From the NCBI RefSeq assembly GCF_024448165.1, contig NZ_JAMOLN010000003.1, positions 1-64,000 on the forward strand: a stretch of 64,000 nt of DNA, written 5' to 3'. The notes below the pieces were generated by a model. It was not told where the DNA came from and did no database searches. It saw only the letters and a program-made list of their open reading frames with translations. Position 1 is the stretch's first letter. Every line of letters starts with the position of its first letter. Positions 56,839-64,000 of the stretch are shown here, piece after piece. The position numbers and the translations under genes are program-made. Origin of the DNA: Streptomyces longispororuber. Lineage in GTDB: Bacteria; Actinomycetota; Actinomycetes; Streptomycetales; Streptomycetaceae.

Positions 56839-58887
56839 GTGACCGGGAGATTCGTCCTGTTGCTGGCCGCCGCCGCGTACGAGACCGACCCCGAGGGGCC
56901 GGGCGTCGACGCGGGGCTCGTGCTGCGGGCCGCGACGGCGGCGGGGCTCGGCGCGGACGCCCTGGACGCGGCCGAGCGGGCGGGGCTGCGGCGTGGTCCT
57001 GACGGGCGCCTGCGGCTGCCGGACCGCCGTGACCTGTACGAGGCGGTGCCGCCCGCCCGCCGCAGGGCCGCGCACCGGCTGCTGGCCGCGGCCGCCGCGG
57101 GGGAGCGGCCGCGGCCGGCGACGCTGCTGCACCGGGCGCTCGCCCTGCCCTGTCCCGACGCGGCCGCCGGGGACGAACTGGCCGCCTGCGCACGGGAGCC
57201 GGGGTGTGCCTCGCACGGCGAGCGGGCCGCGGTACTGGCCCATGCGGCGGCACTCGCCGTGGACCCGGGCGTCCGCGCCGACCGGCTCGTCGCCGCCGCG
57301 GACCAGGCCCGGCGCGCGGGCCGGCCGCGCCGGGCGCGGGAACTCCTCGACCGGGCCGCCGAGTCGGCGGCGCCCGGCCCGGTGCGGGGCCGGGCCGCAC
57401 TGGTGCACGGCCTGCTCGCCCTGCGCGACGGCCCGGTCGCCGACGCCCGCGAGTCCCTCCTCCTGGCGGCCCGGCTGTGCGCGCAGGACCCCCGCGGACC
57501 CGGCCCGGCCCTCGACGCCCGCCTCGCGGCGGCGGAGGCGTCCTGGGCGCTGGGCGACGCGCCGGCGTACCTGGAGGCGGTGGGCGTACCCGGCACACCC
57601 GGCGGGCCGCACCGGGTCCCGGCCGCGTCCGACGATCCAGGCCGCGAAGTCCATGACGTCCATGACGTCCGGGACGTCCGGGACTACCGGCTCGGCATGT
57701 CCGCCGCCCTCGGGGACCGGTTCGGGGCCGGGCGGGCGGCGCTGGCCAGGGTGGTCGAGCGGGCTGCCGGGGAAGGGCGTCCCGACGCGCTGCTGCGGGC
57801 CGGCGCCGCCGCCCTCGTCGGCGGGGACGTGGACGCCGCCTGCCGGCTGGGCAGCCGCGCCCTGGCCGCCGCCCGCGCCCACGACGCGGGGCCCGAACCG
57901 CCCCGGGCCCTGGAACTCCTCGCCTACGCGGAACTGCGCTCGGGCCGCCACGCCCGCGCCCGGGCCCACGCCGAGGAGGGGCTGCGCTGCGCGCACGACA
58001 CAGGGCAGCGCAACGTCCTCGCCCACCTGCACGCCGTCCTCGCCCTCGTCGCCTCCCTGGACTGCGCCGCCGACACCGTCGCCCGGCACGCCCGCGCCGC
58101 CCAGGATGTCGCCGCCCGGCACGGCCTCGCCCAGGCCGCGACCCTCGCCGAGTGGGCCCTCGCCCGCGCCGACCTGGCCCGCGGCCGGGCACCGGAGGCC
58201 GCGTCCCGGCTCGGCCCGCTCGTCCGCCCCGGCCCGGGCCGCGGCCACTTCGCCGTCCGCCTGCTCGCCGTACCGGACTTCGTGGAGGCCGTCGTCCTCG
58301 CGGGCGAACCCGGCGCGGCCCGCACCGCCGTCACCGAGTTCACGGCCTGGGCCGAGCGCGGCCACGACCCGCAGGCCCCGGCCCAACTGGCCCGCTGCCA
58401 GGCCCTGTCCGCCACCGGCGACCCGGCCGGCGCCGACGCCCGCTACGCCGAGGCCCTGGCCCGCCACGACCGGGCGGGCGGCGACTACGAGCGGGCCCGC
58501 ACCGCCGCCCTGTACGGCAAGTGGCTGCGCCGCTCCCGCAGACCGGCCAGGGCCAGGGCACTGCTGCGCGACGCCCTGGTCGCCTTCGAGCGGTGCGGCG
58601 CCACGGTCTGGGCCGCGCAGACGGCGGCCGAACTGCGGGCCACCGGCGAGGCCCCAGGGCAGGCCGAACCCCCGGGCAGACTGGCGGAGTTGACACCGCA
58701 GCAGCTGCGGATCGCCCGCTGCGTCGCCGAGGGCGACACCAATCGCGAGGTGGCCCGCCGCCTGTCGGTGAGCCCGCGCACCGTCGACCACCACCTGCGC
58801 AACGTCTTCGCCCAGCTCGGTGTCCGCTCCCGGACCGAACTGGCCCGCCTGGTGGACCGCGCGGAGCGGGCCACGGCGCCCTCCTGA
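56839..58887 (+). CDS. LuxR-family regulator of LAL type lacking the ATPase domain
   Basis: The 682 residues begin in the winged-helix-like region that follows the NTPase domain in LAL proteins (LLLLAAAAYE, then a GRLRLPDRRDLYEAVPPARRRAAH segment). About 500 residues of Ala/Arg-rich TPR-like helices follow, and the protein ends in a LuxR HTH (about 619-675, LTPQQLRIARCVAEG, TNREVARRL, VDHHLRNVF). No Walker A or B is present. GTG 56839 is the only good start, and upstream DNA is another gene, so the ATPase is missing rather than miscalled. Target unknown. Confidence 0.82.
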   Translation: MTGRFVLLLAAAAYETDPEGPGVDAGLVLRAATAAGLGADALDAAERAGLRRGPDGRLRLPDRRDLYEAVPPARRRAAHRLLAAAAAGERPRPATLLHRALALPCPDAAAGDELAACAREPGCASHGERAAVLAHAAALAVDPGVRADRLVAAADQARRAGRPRRARELLDRAAESAAPGPVRGRAALVHGLLALRDGPVADARESLLLAARLCAQDPRGPGPALDARLAAAEASWALGDAPAYLEAVGVPGTPGGPHRVPAASDDPGREVHDVHDVRDVRDYRLGMSAALGDRFGAGRAALARVVERAAGEGRPDALLRAGAAALVGGDVDAACRLGSRALAAARAHDAGPEPPRALELLAYAELRSGRHARARAHAEEGLRCAHDTGQRNVLAHLHAVLALVASLDCAADTVARHARAAQDVAARHGLAQAATLAEWALARADLARGRAPEAASRLGPLVRPGPGRGHFAVRLLAVPDFVEAVVLAGEPGAARTAVTEFTAWAERGHDPQAPAQLARCQALSATGDPAGADARYAEALARHDRAGGDYERARTAALYGKWLRRSRRPARARALLRDALVAFERCGATVWAAQTAAELRATGEAPGQAEPPGRLAELTPQQLRIARCVAEGDTNREVARRLSVSPRTVDHHLRNVFAQLGVRSRTELARLVDRAERATAPS

Positions 58888-59019
58888 CCCCGACCGGGCG
58901 GTAACGGGCTGAGCACGGCTTCGTCCGAAGGCTGGAGACCGACCAGACGGTATGCCATTCTTCGGGCTCCGGGGCGGGTCCGTCGTGCCCCGGCGCGAGC
59001 CGACCCGTGGAGGACCGTG

Positions 59020-60252
59020 ATGCCCGCCCACCTGGCACGTCCCCGCCCCCGTCCCCGTGCCGCCGGCGCCCCCGCCGGGTCCGCGGCGGTCGCCGTGCTG
59101 CGCCGTGCCGCGTCACCGCTGCGGAGTCAACTCCCCGTGCTCGCCGACCGGTTGATGGCCGAGCTGTACGAGCAGGAGCCGGCCTACCGCGCCGCGATCG
59201 ACGCCGATCCCGGCGACGTACGGGACGAGGTGCGCAGATCGCTGCGGCACAGCGTCGGCTCGCTGCTCGACCCCGGACCCGCCCGCGCCGCCGCCCGGGC
59301 CTGCTCGGCGCGGATCGGTGCCGAACGGGCGGCCCGCGGCCTGCCGCTCGACGCCGTGCTGCACGCCTTCCGGCTCGGCGGCGCCCTGGTCTGGCAGGCG
59401 CTCGTCGACGAGGTGACCCTGCGCCACCCCGAGGACGCCCACCTCCTCGTCCACCTCGCCTCCGACGTCTGGAACTTCGTCGACGAGCACTGCACCTGTG
59501 TCGCCGAGGCCTACCGGGACGCGGAGCGCGAGCTGACCTGGCGACGCGAGAACCGGCGTCGCCTGATGGCCGCCGCGCTCCTCGACGGCGCCACCCGCAT
59601 CGCCGACCTGCCCGACGTCGCCGCCGCACTCGGCCTGCCCGAGCGCGGCCGGTACGCGGTGGTGCTCGTCGCGGACGGCCGGGGCACCGCGCCGCCGCGC
59701 ACCCCGGCCGGGGTGCGGGCCGTGTGGCAGCCGGGGCCCGGCGCCGCGCGCGGGATCGTCCACCTCGGTGACCTCACGCCCGCCCGGCTGGCGGAGGCGC
59801 TGGGCGCGTCGGGCGGTTGTCCGGCCGGGGCGCGGATCGGCGTCAGTCCGGCCGTCGACGGGCTCGCCGCGGTCGGCGGCGCCCGGCGGCTCGCCGAGAC
59901 CGCGCTGCGCATCTGCCCGGCGGCCGGCGGCACCGTGCTCCTCGACGAGGAGCTGCCCGCGGCCCTCGTCGCGGCGGCCCCGGTGCTCGGCGGACTCCTC
60001 GCCGACCAGGTCCTCGGGCCCCTGCTCGCCCTGCCGCCCGCCGACCGGACGCTGCTGCTCGACACCCTGGACGTCTGGCTGGACTGCGACGGCTCGGCCC
60101 AGCGCGCCGCGGCCCGCCTCTACTGCCACCGCAACACCGTCCTCAATCGCCTGCGCCGCTGCGAACAGCTCACCGGCCGCAGCCTCACCCGCCCCACCGA
60201 TCTGGTGGAGCTCGCCCTCGCCCTGAGCGCGCACCGGCTGCGACACGGCTGA
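59020..60252 (+). CDS. PucR-family helix-turn-helix regulator
   Basis: The 410 residues have an N-terminal region with the RsbRD-like sensor layout (PLRSQLPVLADRL, GLPLDAVLHAFRLGGALVW), a central GGDEF-like degenerate region and a C-terminal PucR HTH (about 345-405, SAQRAAARLYCHRNTVLNRL). ATG 59020 has GGAGG six bases upstream. GTG 59017 is an adjacent alternative. The likely targets are nearby accessory genes, by position only. Confidence 0.88.
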   Translation: MPAHLARPRPRPRAAGAPAGSAAVAVLRRAASPLRSQLPVLADRLMAELYEQEPAYRAAIDADPGDVRDEVRRSLRHSVGSLLDPGPARAAARACSARIGAERAARGLPLDAVLHAFRLGGALVWQALVDEVTLRHPEDAHLLVHLASDVWNFVDEHCTCVAEAYRDAERELTWRRENRRRLMAAALLDGATRIADLPDVAAALGLPERGRYAVVLVADGRGTAPPRTPAGVRAVWQPGPGAARGIVHLGDLTPARLAEALGASGGCPAGARIGVSPAVDGLAAVGGARRLAETALRICPAAGGTVLLDEELPAALVAAAPVLGGLLADQVLGPLLALPPADRTLLLDTLDVWLDCDGSAQRAAARLYCHRNTVLNRLRRCEQLTGRSLTRPTDLVELALALSAHRLRHG

Positions 60253-60284
60253 CCTGCGCCGTTCGCGGAGCCGTCGAAGACCCG

Positions 60285-60324
60285 AAAGAAAGGTTGCGCA
60301 ATTTATATTGCGCAACTTTTCTTT
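60285..60324. promoter_or_regulatory. AT-rich palindromic operator of the ArsR-type regulator
   Basis: The inverted repeat TTGCGCAAT (60294-60302) and ATTGCGCAA (60307-60315) is extended outward by AAAGAAAG and CTTTTCTTTT with one G-T mismatch. TTGCGC (60308) and TACGGT (60331) with a 17-bp spacer form a -35/-10 pair overlapping the repeat, and the -10 ends six bases before the ATG. Binding of the downstream regulator would block transcription. Confidence 0.75.
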
Positions 60325-60342
60325 TCTGTCTACGGTCGAGAC

Positions 60343-60945
60343 ATGGCAGGCACAGAGGCAGGCAAAGAGAGAGACCGGCGCATCACCGACGTGGGCACGC
60401 TCAAGGCGCTCGCCCACCCCGTCCGCGCCCAGCTCTACCGCGAGCTGACCCTGCGCCGCGTCGCGACCGCGTCGCAGCTCGCCGACCGGGTCGACGAGGC
60501 CGTCGCCCTGGTCAGCTACCACCTGCGCAAACTCGCCGAGCACGGCCTCATCGAGGAGGCCGAGCCGCAGGGCACCGACGGCCGCGAGCGCTGGTGGCAG
60601 CCCGCGTCCGACGGCGTGCAGATCCGCGACGCGGACTTCCGCGACGCCCCCGAGAAGGCCGCCGCCCACACCGCGGCCAGCCGCCTCTTCCTGGAGCAGC
60701 GCGTCGCCATGTACCGCCGCTTCCTGGACGAGCGGATCACCTGGACCGACGCCTGGGCCACGGCCCACGAGTCCTCCGAGTCGATGCTGCGCCTGACCGC
60801 GGGCGAACTCACCGAACTGGTGGGGGAGATGCGCGAACTGCTGCGCCGCTACGACGAGCGGGGCCGGGCCGCCGAAGCCGCCGGGGACACCGACGGCCGG
60901 GAGAACGTCGCGGTGCACACGTACGCGTTCCCCTTCCACGACTGA
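60343..60945 (+). CDS. ArsR-family winged-helix transcriptional regulator
   Basis: The 200 residues have an ArsR-like winged helix (about 15-85, ALAHPVRAQLYREL, SYHLRKLAEHGLI) and a C-terminal helical ligand domain without the cysteine pairs of metal sensors. It is probably an autorepressor with the palindrome just upstream. ATG 60343 lies six bases after TACGGT and lacks a Shine-Dalgarno, so it is likely leaderless. The MFS gene follows after 10 bp and is probably its target. Confidence 0.9.
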   Translation: MAGTEAGKERDRRITDVGTLKALAHPVRAQLYRELTLRRVATASQLADRVDEAVALVSYHLRKLAEHGLIEEAEPQGTDGRERWWQPASDGVQIRDADFRDAPEKAAAHTAASRLFLEQRVAMYRRFLDERITWTDAWATAHESSESMLRLTAGELTELVGEMRELLRRYDERGRAAEAAGDTDGRENVAVHTYAFPFHD

Positions 60946-60955
60946 GGAGCCGACC

Positions 60956-62200
60956 ATGGCGGCAACCGTCGTACGGGGAAGGACCACCGGGCCTCCCGCC
61001 CCCGCCCACCGGGACGGCAACGTCCTGCGCTGGCTCGGCGCCTACACCTCCTCCGCGGTCGGCGACAACGTCTACTACTTCGCCCTGTCCTGGGCCGCCG
61101 TGCAGAGCGGCACCCCCGCCCAGGCCGGCGTCGTCACCGCCGTCAGCGCCGTGCCGCGCGCCGTCCTCATGCTCGGCGGCGGCGTGCTCGCCGACCGGTA
61201 CGGGCCGCGCCGGGTGGTCATCGGCAGCAGCGCCGTGCGCGCCCTGCTCGTCGTCGCGGCCGCCACCCTGCTCCTCGCGACCAGCCCGGGACTGTGGGCA
61301 CTCGGCGCCGTGGCCGTCGTCTTCGGCGTCGTCGACGCCGTCTTCCTGCCGGCCGCCGGAGCGCTGCCCGCCCGCATCACCGCACCCGGCCAACTCGCCC
61401 GCGTCCAGGGCCTGCGCGCCCTCGCGACCCGGCTCGCCAACGTACTGGGCGGACCGCTCGGCGGCCTCGGCATCGCGCTCGGCGGCACCGCGGGCGCCTT
61501 CGGCTGCGCGGCCCTCCTGATCGGGATCTCGCTGCCCCTGCTGCTCGCCGTCCGGGTGGGGGAGCTGCCGCCTGACCAGCGGCAGGAGCGCGGCGCCGTC
61601 GTCGCCGAACTCCGGGACGGACTGCGGCACATCGCCCGCCACCCCGTCCTGCGCCCCCTCGTGCTCTGCATCGCCCTCGGCGACCTCGGCTTCGTCGGCC
61701 CGATGAACCTCGGCCTCACCCTCCTCGCCCGGGACCGCGGCTGGGGCTCCGCCGGGATGGGCCTGGTCCTCGCCGGATTCGGCGCCGGCGCCGGACTCGC
61801 CGCCCTGCTGCTCACCGTGCGCGGCCGGGTGCCCAGGGCGGGCCTGGTCACCGGCTGCGTGGCCGTCGCCGGGTCGGTGGCGATCGGGGCGCTCGCCCGG
61901 GTGCCGTCCATGGCGGGCGCCGCCGCGGTGGCCCTCGCGATCGGCCTGCTCGTCGGGCTCGCCGGGACGCTGAGCGGGGCCCTGCTCCAGGCGCACGCGG
62001 GCCCCGCCTACATCGGCCGGGTCACCTCCGCCGCCACCCTGGTCAGCTTCGGCGTCGCACCGCTGACCTTCCCGGTGGTCGGGTGGGCGGTGCAGCAGTG
62101 GGGGACGGGGCCGGTGTTCGCGGTGTGCGCGGCGGTCTGTGCCTCGGGCGGCGCGGTGGCCCTCGCCTCCCGCGCCCTGCGCACCGCCGAACTCCCGTAG
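60956..62200 (+). CDS. MFS transporter
   Basis: The 414 residues have 12 predicted membrane segments in the exporter (EntS/DHA-like) layout with RYGPRRVV-type loop motifs. ATG 60956 follows TGAGGAG. It is cotranscribed with the ArsR-type gene and is probably the efflux pump it controls. The compound is unknown. It converges with the VOC gene, 8 bp apart. Confidence 0.9.
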   Translation: MAATVVRGRTTGPPAPAHRDGNVLRWLGAYTSSAVGDNVYYFALSWAAVQSGTPAQAGVVTAVSAVPRAVLMLGGGVLADRYGPRRVVIGSSAVRALLVVAAATLLLATSPGLWALGAVAVVFGVVDAVFLPAAGALPARITAPGQLARVQGLRALATRLANVLGGPLGGLGIALGGTAGAFGCAALLIGISLPLLLAVRVGELPPDQRQERGAVVAELRDGLRHIARHPVLRPLVLCIALGDLGFVGPMNLGLTLLARDRGWGSAGMGLVLAGFGAGAGLAALLLTVRGRVPRAGLVTGCVAVAGSVAIGALARVPSMAGAAAVALAIGLLVGLAGTLSGALLQAHAGPAYIGRVTSAATLVSFGVAPLTFPVVGWAVQQWGTGPVFAVCAAVCASGGAVALASRALRTAELP

Positions 62201-62208
62201 CCGGAGAG

Positions 62209-62604
62209 CTACTTGACCGGCTGCATCAGCTGCACGTAGTTGCCCACGGTGTCGTCGAGCACCGCCGTGATCACCGGCCCCTCCTCCTGCGGGCCCTGCG
62301 TGAACCGCACCCCCGCCGCGACCAGCCGCTCGTGCTCGGCCGCCACGTCGTCCACCGAGAAGACGACCACCGGCAGCCCCGCCTCGCGCAGGGCCGCACG
62401 GTACGGTTCCGCGATCGGGCCCTGGCCCGGCTCCAGGAGGAGCTCCACGTCCTCCTGGGCCCCGGCCGCACCCACCGTCACGAAGAGCGTGCCGTCGCCC
62501 AGGTCGATGTGCGTACGGGTCTCGAAGCCGAGCAGGTCCGTGTAGAACGCGTGGGCCCCGGCCACGTCGTCGACGTACACGCTGGTCATGGCGAGCTTGA
62601 TCAT
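62209..62604 (-). CDS. VOC-superfamily (glyoxalase/bleomycin-resistance-like) protein
   Basis: The 131 residues form two beta-alpha-beta-beta-beta modules typical of VOC proteins (AMTSVYVDDVAGAHAFY, then PVVVFSVDDVAAEHE). The late GNYVQLMQP strand usually carries a metal ligand, and here it is Gln. Its reaction is unknown. ATG 62604 follows GGAAAGG. Confidence 0.85.
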   Translation of the reverse strand: MIKLAMTSVYVDDVAGAHAFYTDLLGFETRTHIDLGDGTLFVTVGAAGAQEDVELLLEPGQGPIAEPYRAALREAGLPVVVFSVDDVAAEHERLVAAGVRFTQGPQEEGPVITAVLDDTVGNYVQLMQPVK

Positions 62605-62634
62605 GTGGGCCTTTCCGTGGTGCGTGCGCCGGGC

Positions 62635-63270
62635 CTACAGGCCCAGCGCCCGGGTCTCGCTGAGCCGCTCGATCGCGGCCTTGTCGCCTTCCATCTCCAC
62701 GTTCGCCGCGTCCTGCCGGCCGAACGCGAACATCAGCAGCTCCGCCGGCTCACCGGTGACCGTGACCACCGGGGCGCCGCGATGGGCCACCGCCGTCTGT
62801 CCGTCGGGCCGGCGGAGCACCAGGCCGACGGGCGCCTTGCGGCCCATCACCCGCGCCATCCGCTCCAGCCGCGACCACAGCACGTCGGAGAAGACCGGAT
62901 CGAGCTCGCGCGGCGTCCAGTCGGGCTGCGCGCGCCGCACGTCCTCCGTGTGGACGTAGAACTCGACGGTGTTCGCCGCCTCGTCCAGCTGCTTCAGGGA
63001 GAACGGCGAGAACCGCGGCGGACCGGTACGGATCAGCTGGATCAGCTCTTCGTAGGGCTTGTCGGCGAACTCGCCCTGCACTCGCTCCAGACGTCCGGCG
63101 AGCTGCTTGACGAGGGTGCCGCCCGCCGCGTCCGGGCGGCGCTCGCGCACCACCACGTGGGCCGCGAGGTCGCGGGTGGTCCAGCCCTCGCACAGAGTGG
63201 GGGCCTCAGGGCCCGTCGCCTCCAGGAGGTCGGCGAGGAGAAGTCGTTCACGCTTGGCATGGGTCGACAT
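62635..63270 (-). CDS. TIGR03085-like (maleylpyruvate isomerase/DinB fold) protein
   Basis: A 211-residue protein with the metal-binding four-helix DinB/MDMPI fold at the N-terminus ([21 protein letters not shown]) and a C-terminal domain. Conserved His residues in AAHVVV and [13 protein letters not shown] fit the metal site. It may act as a mycothiol-dependent enzyme, which is typical of the family but unproven here. ATG 63270 lies seven bases after TAGGCT and may be leaderless. Confidence 0.83.
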   Translation of the reverse strand: MSTHAKRERLLLADLLEATGPEAPTLCEGWTTRDLAAHVVVRERRPDAAGGTLVKQLAGRLERVQGEFADKPYEELIQLIRTGPPRFSPFSLKQLDEAANTVEFYVHTEDVRRAQPDWTPRELDPVFSDVLWSRLERMARVMGRKAPVGLVLRRPDGQTAVAHRGAPVVTVTGEPAELLMFAFGRQDAANVEMEGDKAAIERLSETRALGL

Positions 63271-63353
63271 GGCCGCCAGCCTACGACCGCCCTCCCCGTC
63301 CGGACAGTGGACACCGGCCGAAGCGGCCCGACCGGCGCGGCACAATGGCACCC

Positions 63354-63740
63354 ATGACCAGCGCGCCCCCGCCCTCCTCCGCCGACAGCAGCCTCGACCC
63401 GGCCGTCGCCGCCCGCCTCAAGCGCGGCGCCGACGGTCTGATCCCCGCCGTCGCCCAGCAGTACGACACCGGCGAGGTGCTCATGCTCGGCTGGATGGAC
63501 GACGAGGCGCTGCACCGCACCCTCACCACGGGCCGCTGCACCTACTGGTCGCGCAGCCGCCAGGAGTACTGGGTCAAGGGCGACACCTCCGGCCACTTCC
63601 AGTACGTGAAGTCGGTCGCCCTCGACTGCGACGCGGACACGCTGCTCGTGAAGGTCGACCAGATCGGTCCCGCCTGCCACACCGGCACCCGGACCTGCTT
63701 CGACGCCGACCAGCTGCCCGTCACCGGCCCCGCCGCCTGA
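63354..63740 (+). CDS. hisI: Phosphoribosyl-AMP cyclohydrolase
   Basis: Third step of histidine synthesis, a Zn- and Mg-dependent ring opening. The 128 residues include [36 protein letters not shown] and the Cys/His zinc ligands. This is the monofunctional form without HisE. ATG 63354 follows CACAAT by seven bases. ATG 63345 would overlap that -10. It is divergent from the DinB-like gene, and trpE starts 19 bp after its stop. Confidence 0.95.
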   Translation: MTSAPPPSSADSSLDPAVAARLKRGADGLIPAVAQQYDTGEVLMLGWMDDEALHRTLTTGRCTYWSRSRQEYWVKGDTSGHFQYVKSVALDCDADTLLVKVDQIGPACHTGTRTCFDADQLPVTGPAA

Positions 63741-63759
63741 ACCCCTAGGCTTCCTCCCC

Positions 63760-64000
63760 ATGGATCTCGAGACCTTCCGCAAGCTCGCGACCGACCGCCG
63801 AGTGATCCCCGTCAGCCGCAAGCTCCTCGCGGACGGTGACACCCCCGTCGGTCTGTACCGCAAGCTCGCCGCCGAGCGGCCCGGCACGTTCCTCCTGGAG
63901 TCCGCGGAGAACGGCCGCTCCTGGTCCCGGTACTCGTTCGTCGGCGTCCGCTCCGCCGGCACCCTCACCGAGCGCGACGGACAGGCCCACTGGCTGGGCA
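63760..64000 (+). CDS. trpE: Anthranilate synthase component I, partial
   Basis: Only the first 80 residues are in the window ([20 protein letters not shown] and onward). The [18 protein letters not shown] segment matches the N-terminus of TrpE, where tryptophan binds for feedback inhibition. ATG 63760 lies eight bases after TAGGCT. Adjacent hisI and trpE are usual in Streptomyces. Confidence 0.88.
   Translation, partial: MDLETFRKLATDRRVIPVSRKLLADGDTPVGLYRKLAAERPGTFLLESAENGRSWSRYSFVGVRSAGTLTERDGQAHWLG

Overview
The window is high-GC actinobacterial chromosome, almost certainly Streptomyces. FtsZ, SepF, DivIVA and DnaE have Streptomyces-like sequence and length, GTG starts are common, and the gene order matches from memory the S. 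coelicolor stretch from ftsI/murE through ftsZ, divIVA, ileS and dnaE to the his and trp genes. No rRNA operon, CRISPR array, insertion sequence or prophage is visible.

Region 1 (1-16.3 kb, +) is the division and cell-wall cluster: ftsI, murE, murF, mraY, murD, ftsW, murG, ftsQ, ftsZ, pgeF, a YggS-type PLP protein, sepF, a YggT/YlmG protein and divIVA. Spacing is tight, with several start/stop overlaps. The main break is the 298-bp ftsQ-ftsZ spacer, which carries candidate promoters and operator-like repeats. DivIVA is followed by a perfect 18-bp terminator hairpin.

Region 2 (16.3-23.6 kb) holds a tRNA-like element between two strong hairpins, ileS on the minus strand behind a T-box leader, a DksA/TraR zinc-finger protein with a Lys/Ala-rich tail, lspA, an rluD-type pseudouridine synthase and a GNAT acetyltransferase.

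Region 3 (23.6-36.3 kb) is a set of mostly single-gene units: a Tat-exported GH95-like glycosidase, a CPA1 Na+/H+ antiporter, an SDR oxidoreductase, an MscS channel, a dienelactone-hydrolase-like protein, a secreted M43-like metalloprotease, a Tat-exported PhoD phosphatase, a membrane-anchored DsbA-like thioredoxin protein with a membrane partner, and a DUF2252 protein.

Region 4 (36.4-49.8 kb) holds dnaE, a 55-codon basic protein, an NYN-domain protein, an ABC exporter pair, a DUF2567-like membrane protein, a DapA-family aldolase, a 24-codon bL37-like ribosomal protein, a YbaK deacylase, a stand-alone Lon N-domain protein, an unrecognised helical protein and a large repeat/membrane protein.

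Region 5 (49.9-64 kb) is the histidine operon hisD-hisC-hisB-orf54-hisH-priA-ridA-hisF, with hisI and the start of trpE at the right edge. Between hisF and hisI lies a 7.6-kb set of accessory genes: a PET-hydrolase/cutinase homologue, a LuxR-family regulator that lacks the LAL ATPase, a PucR-type regulator, an ArsR-type regulator with its own AT-rich operator next to an MFS transporter, a VOC protein and a DinB/maleylpyruvate-isomerase-like protein. PriA, which can serve both His and Trp synthesis, and hisI next to trpE tie the two amino-acid pathways together here.
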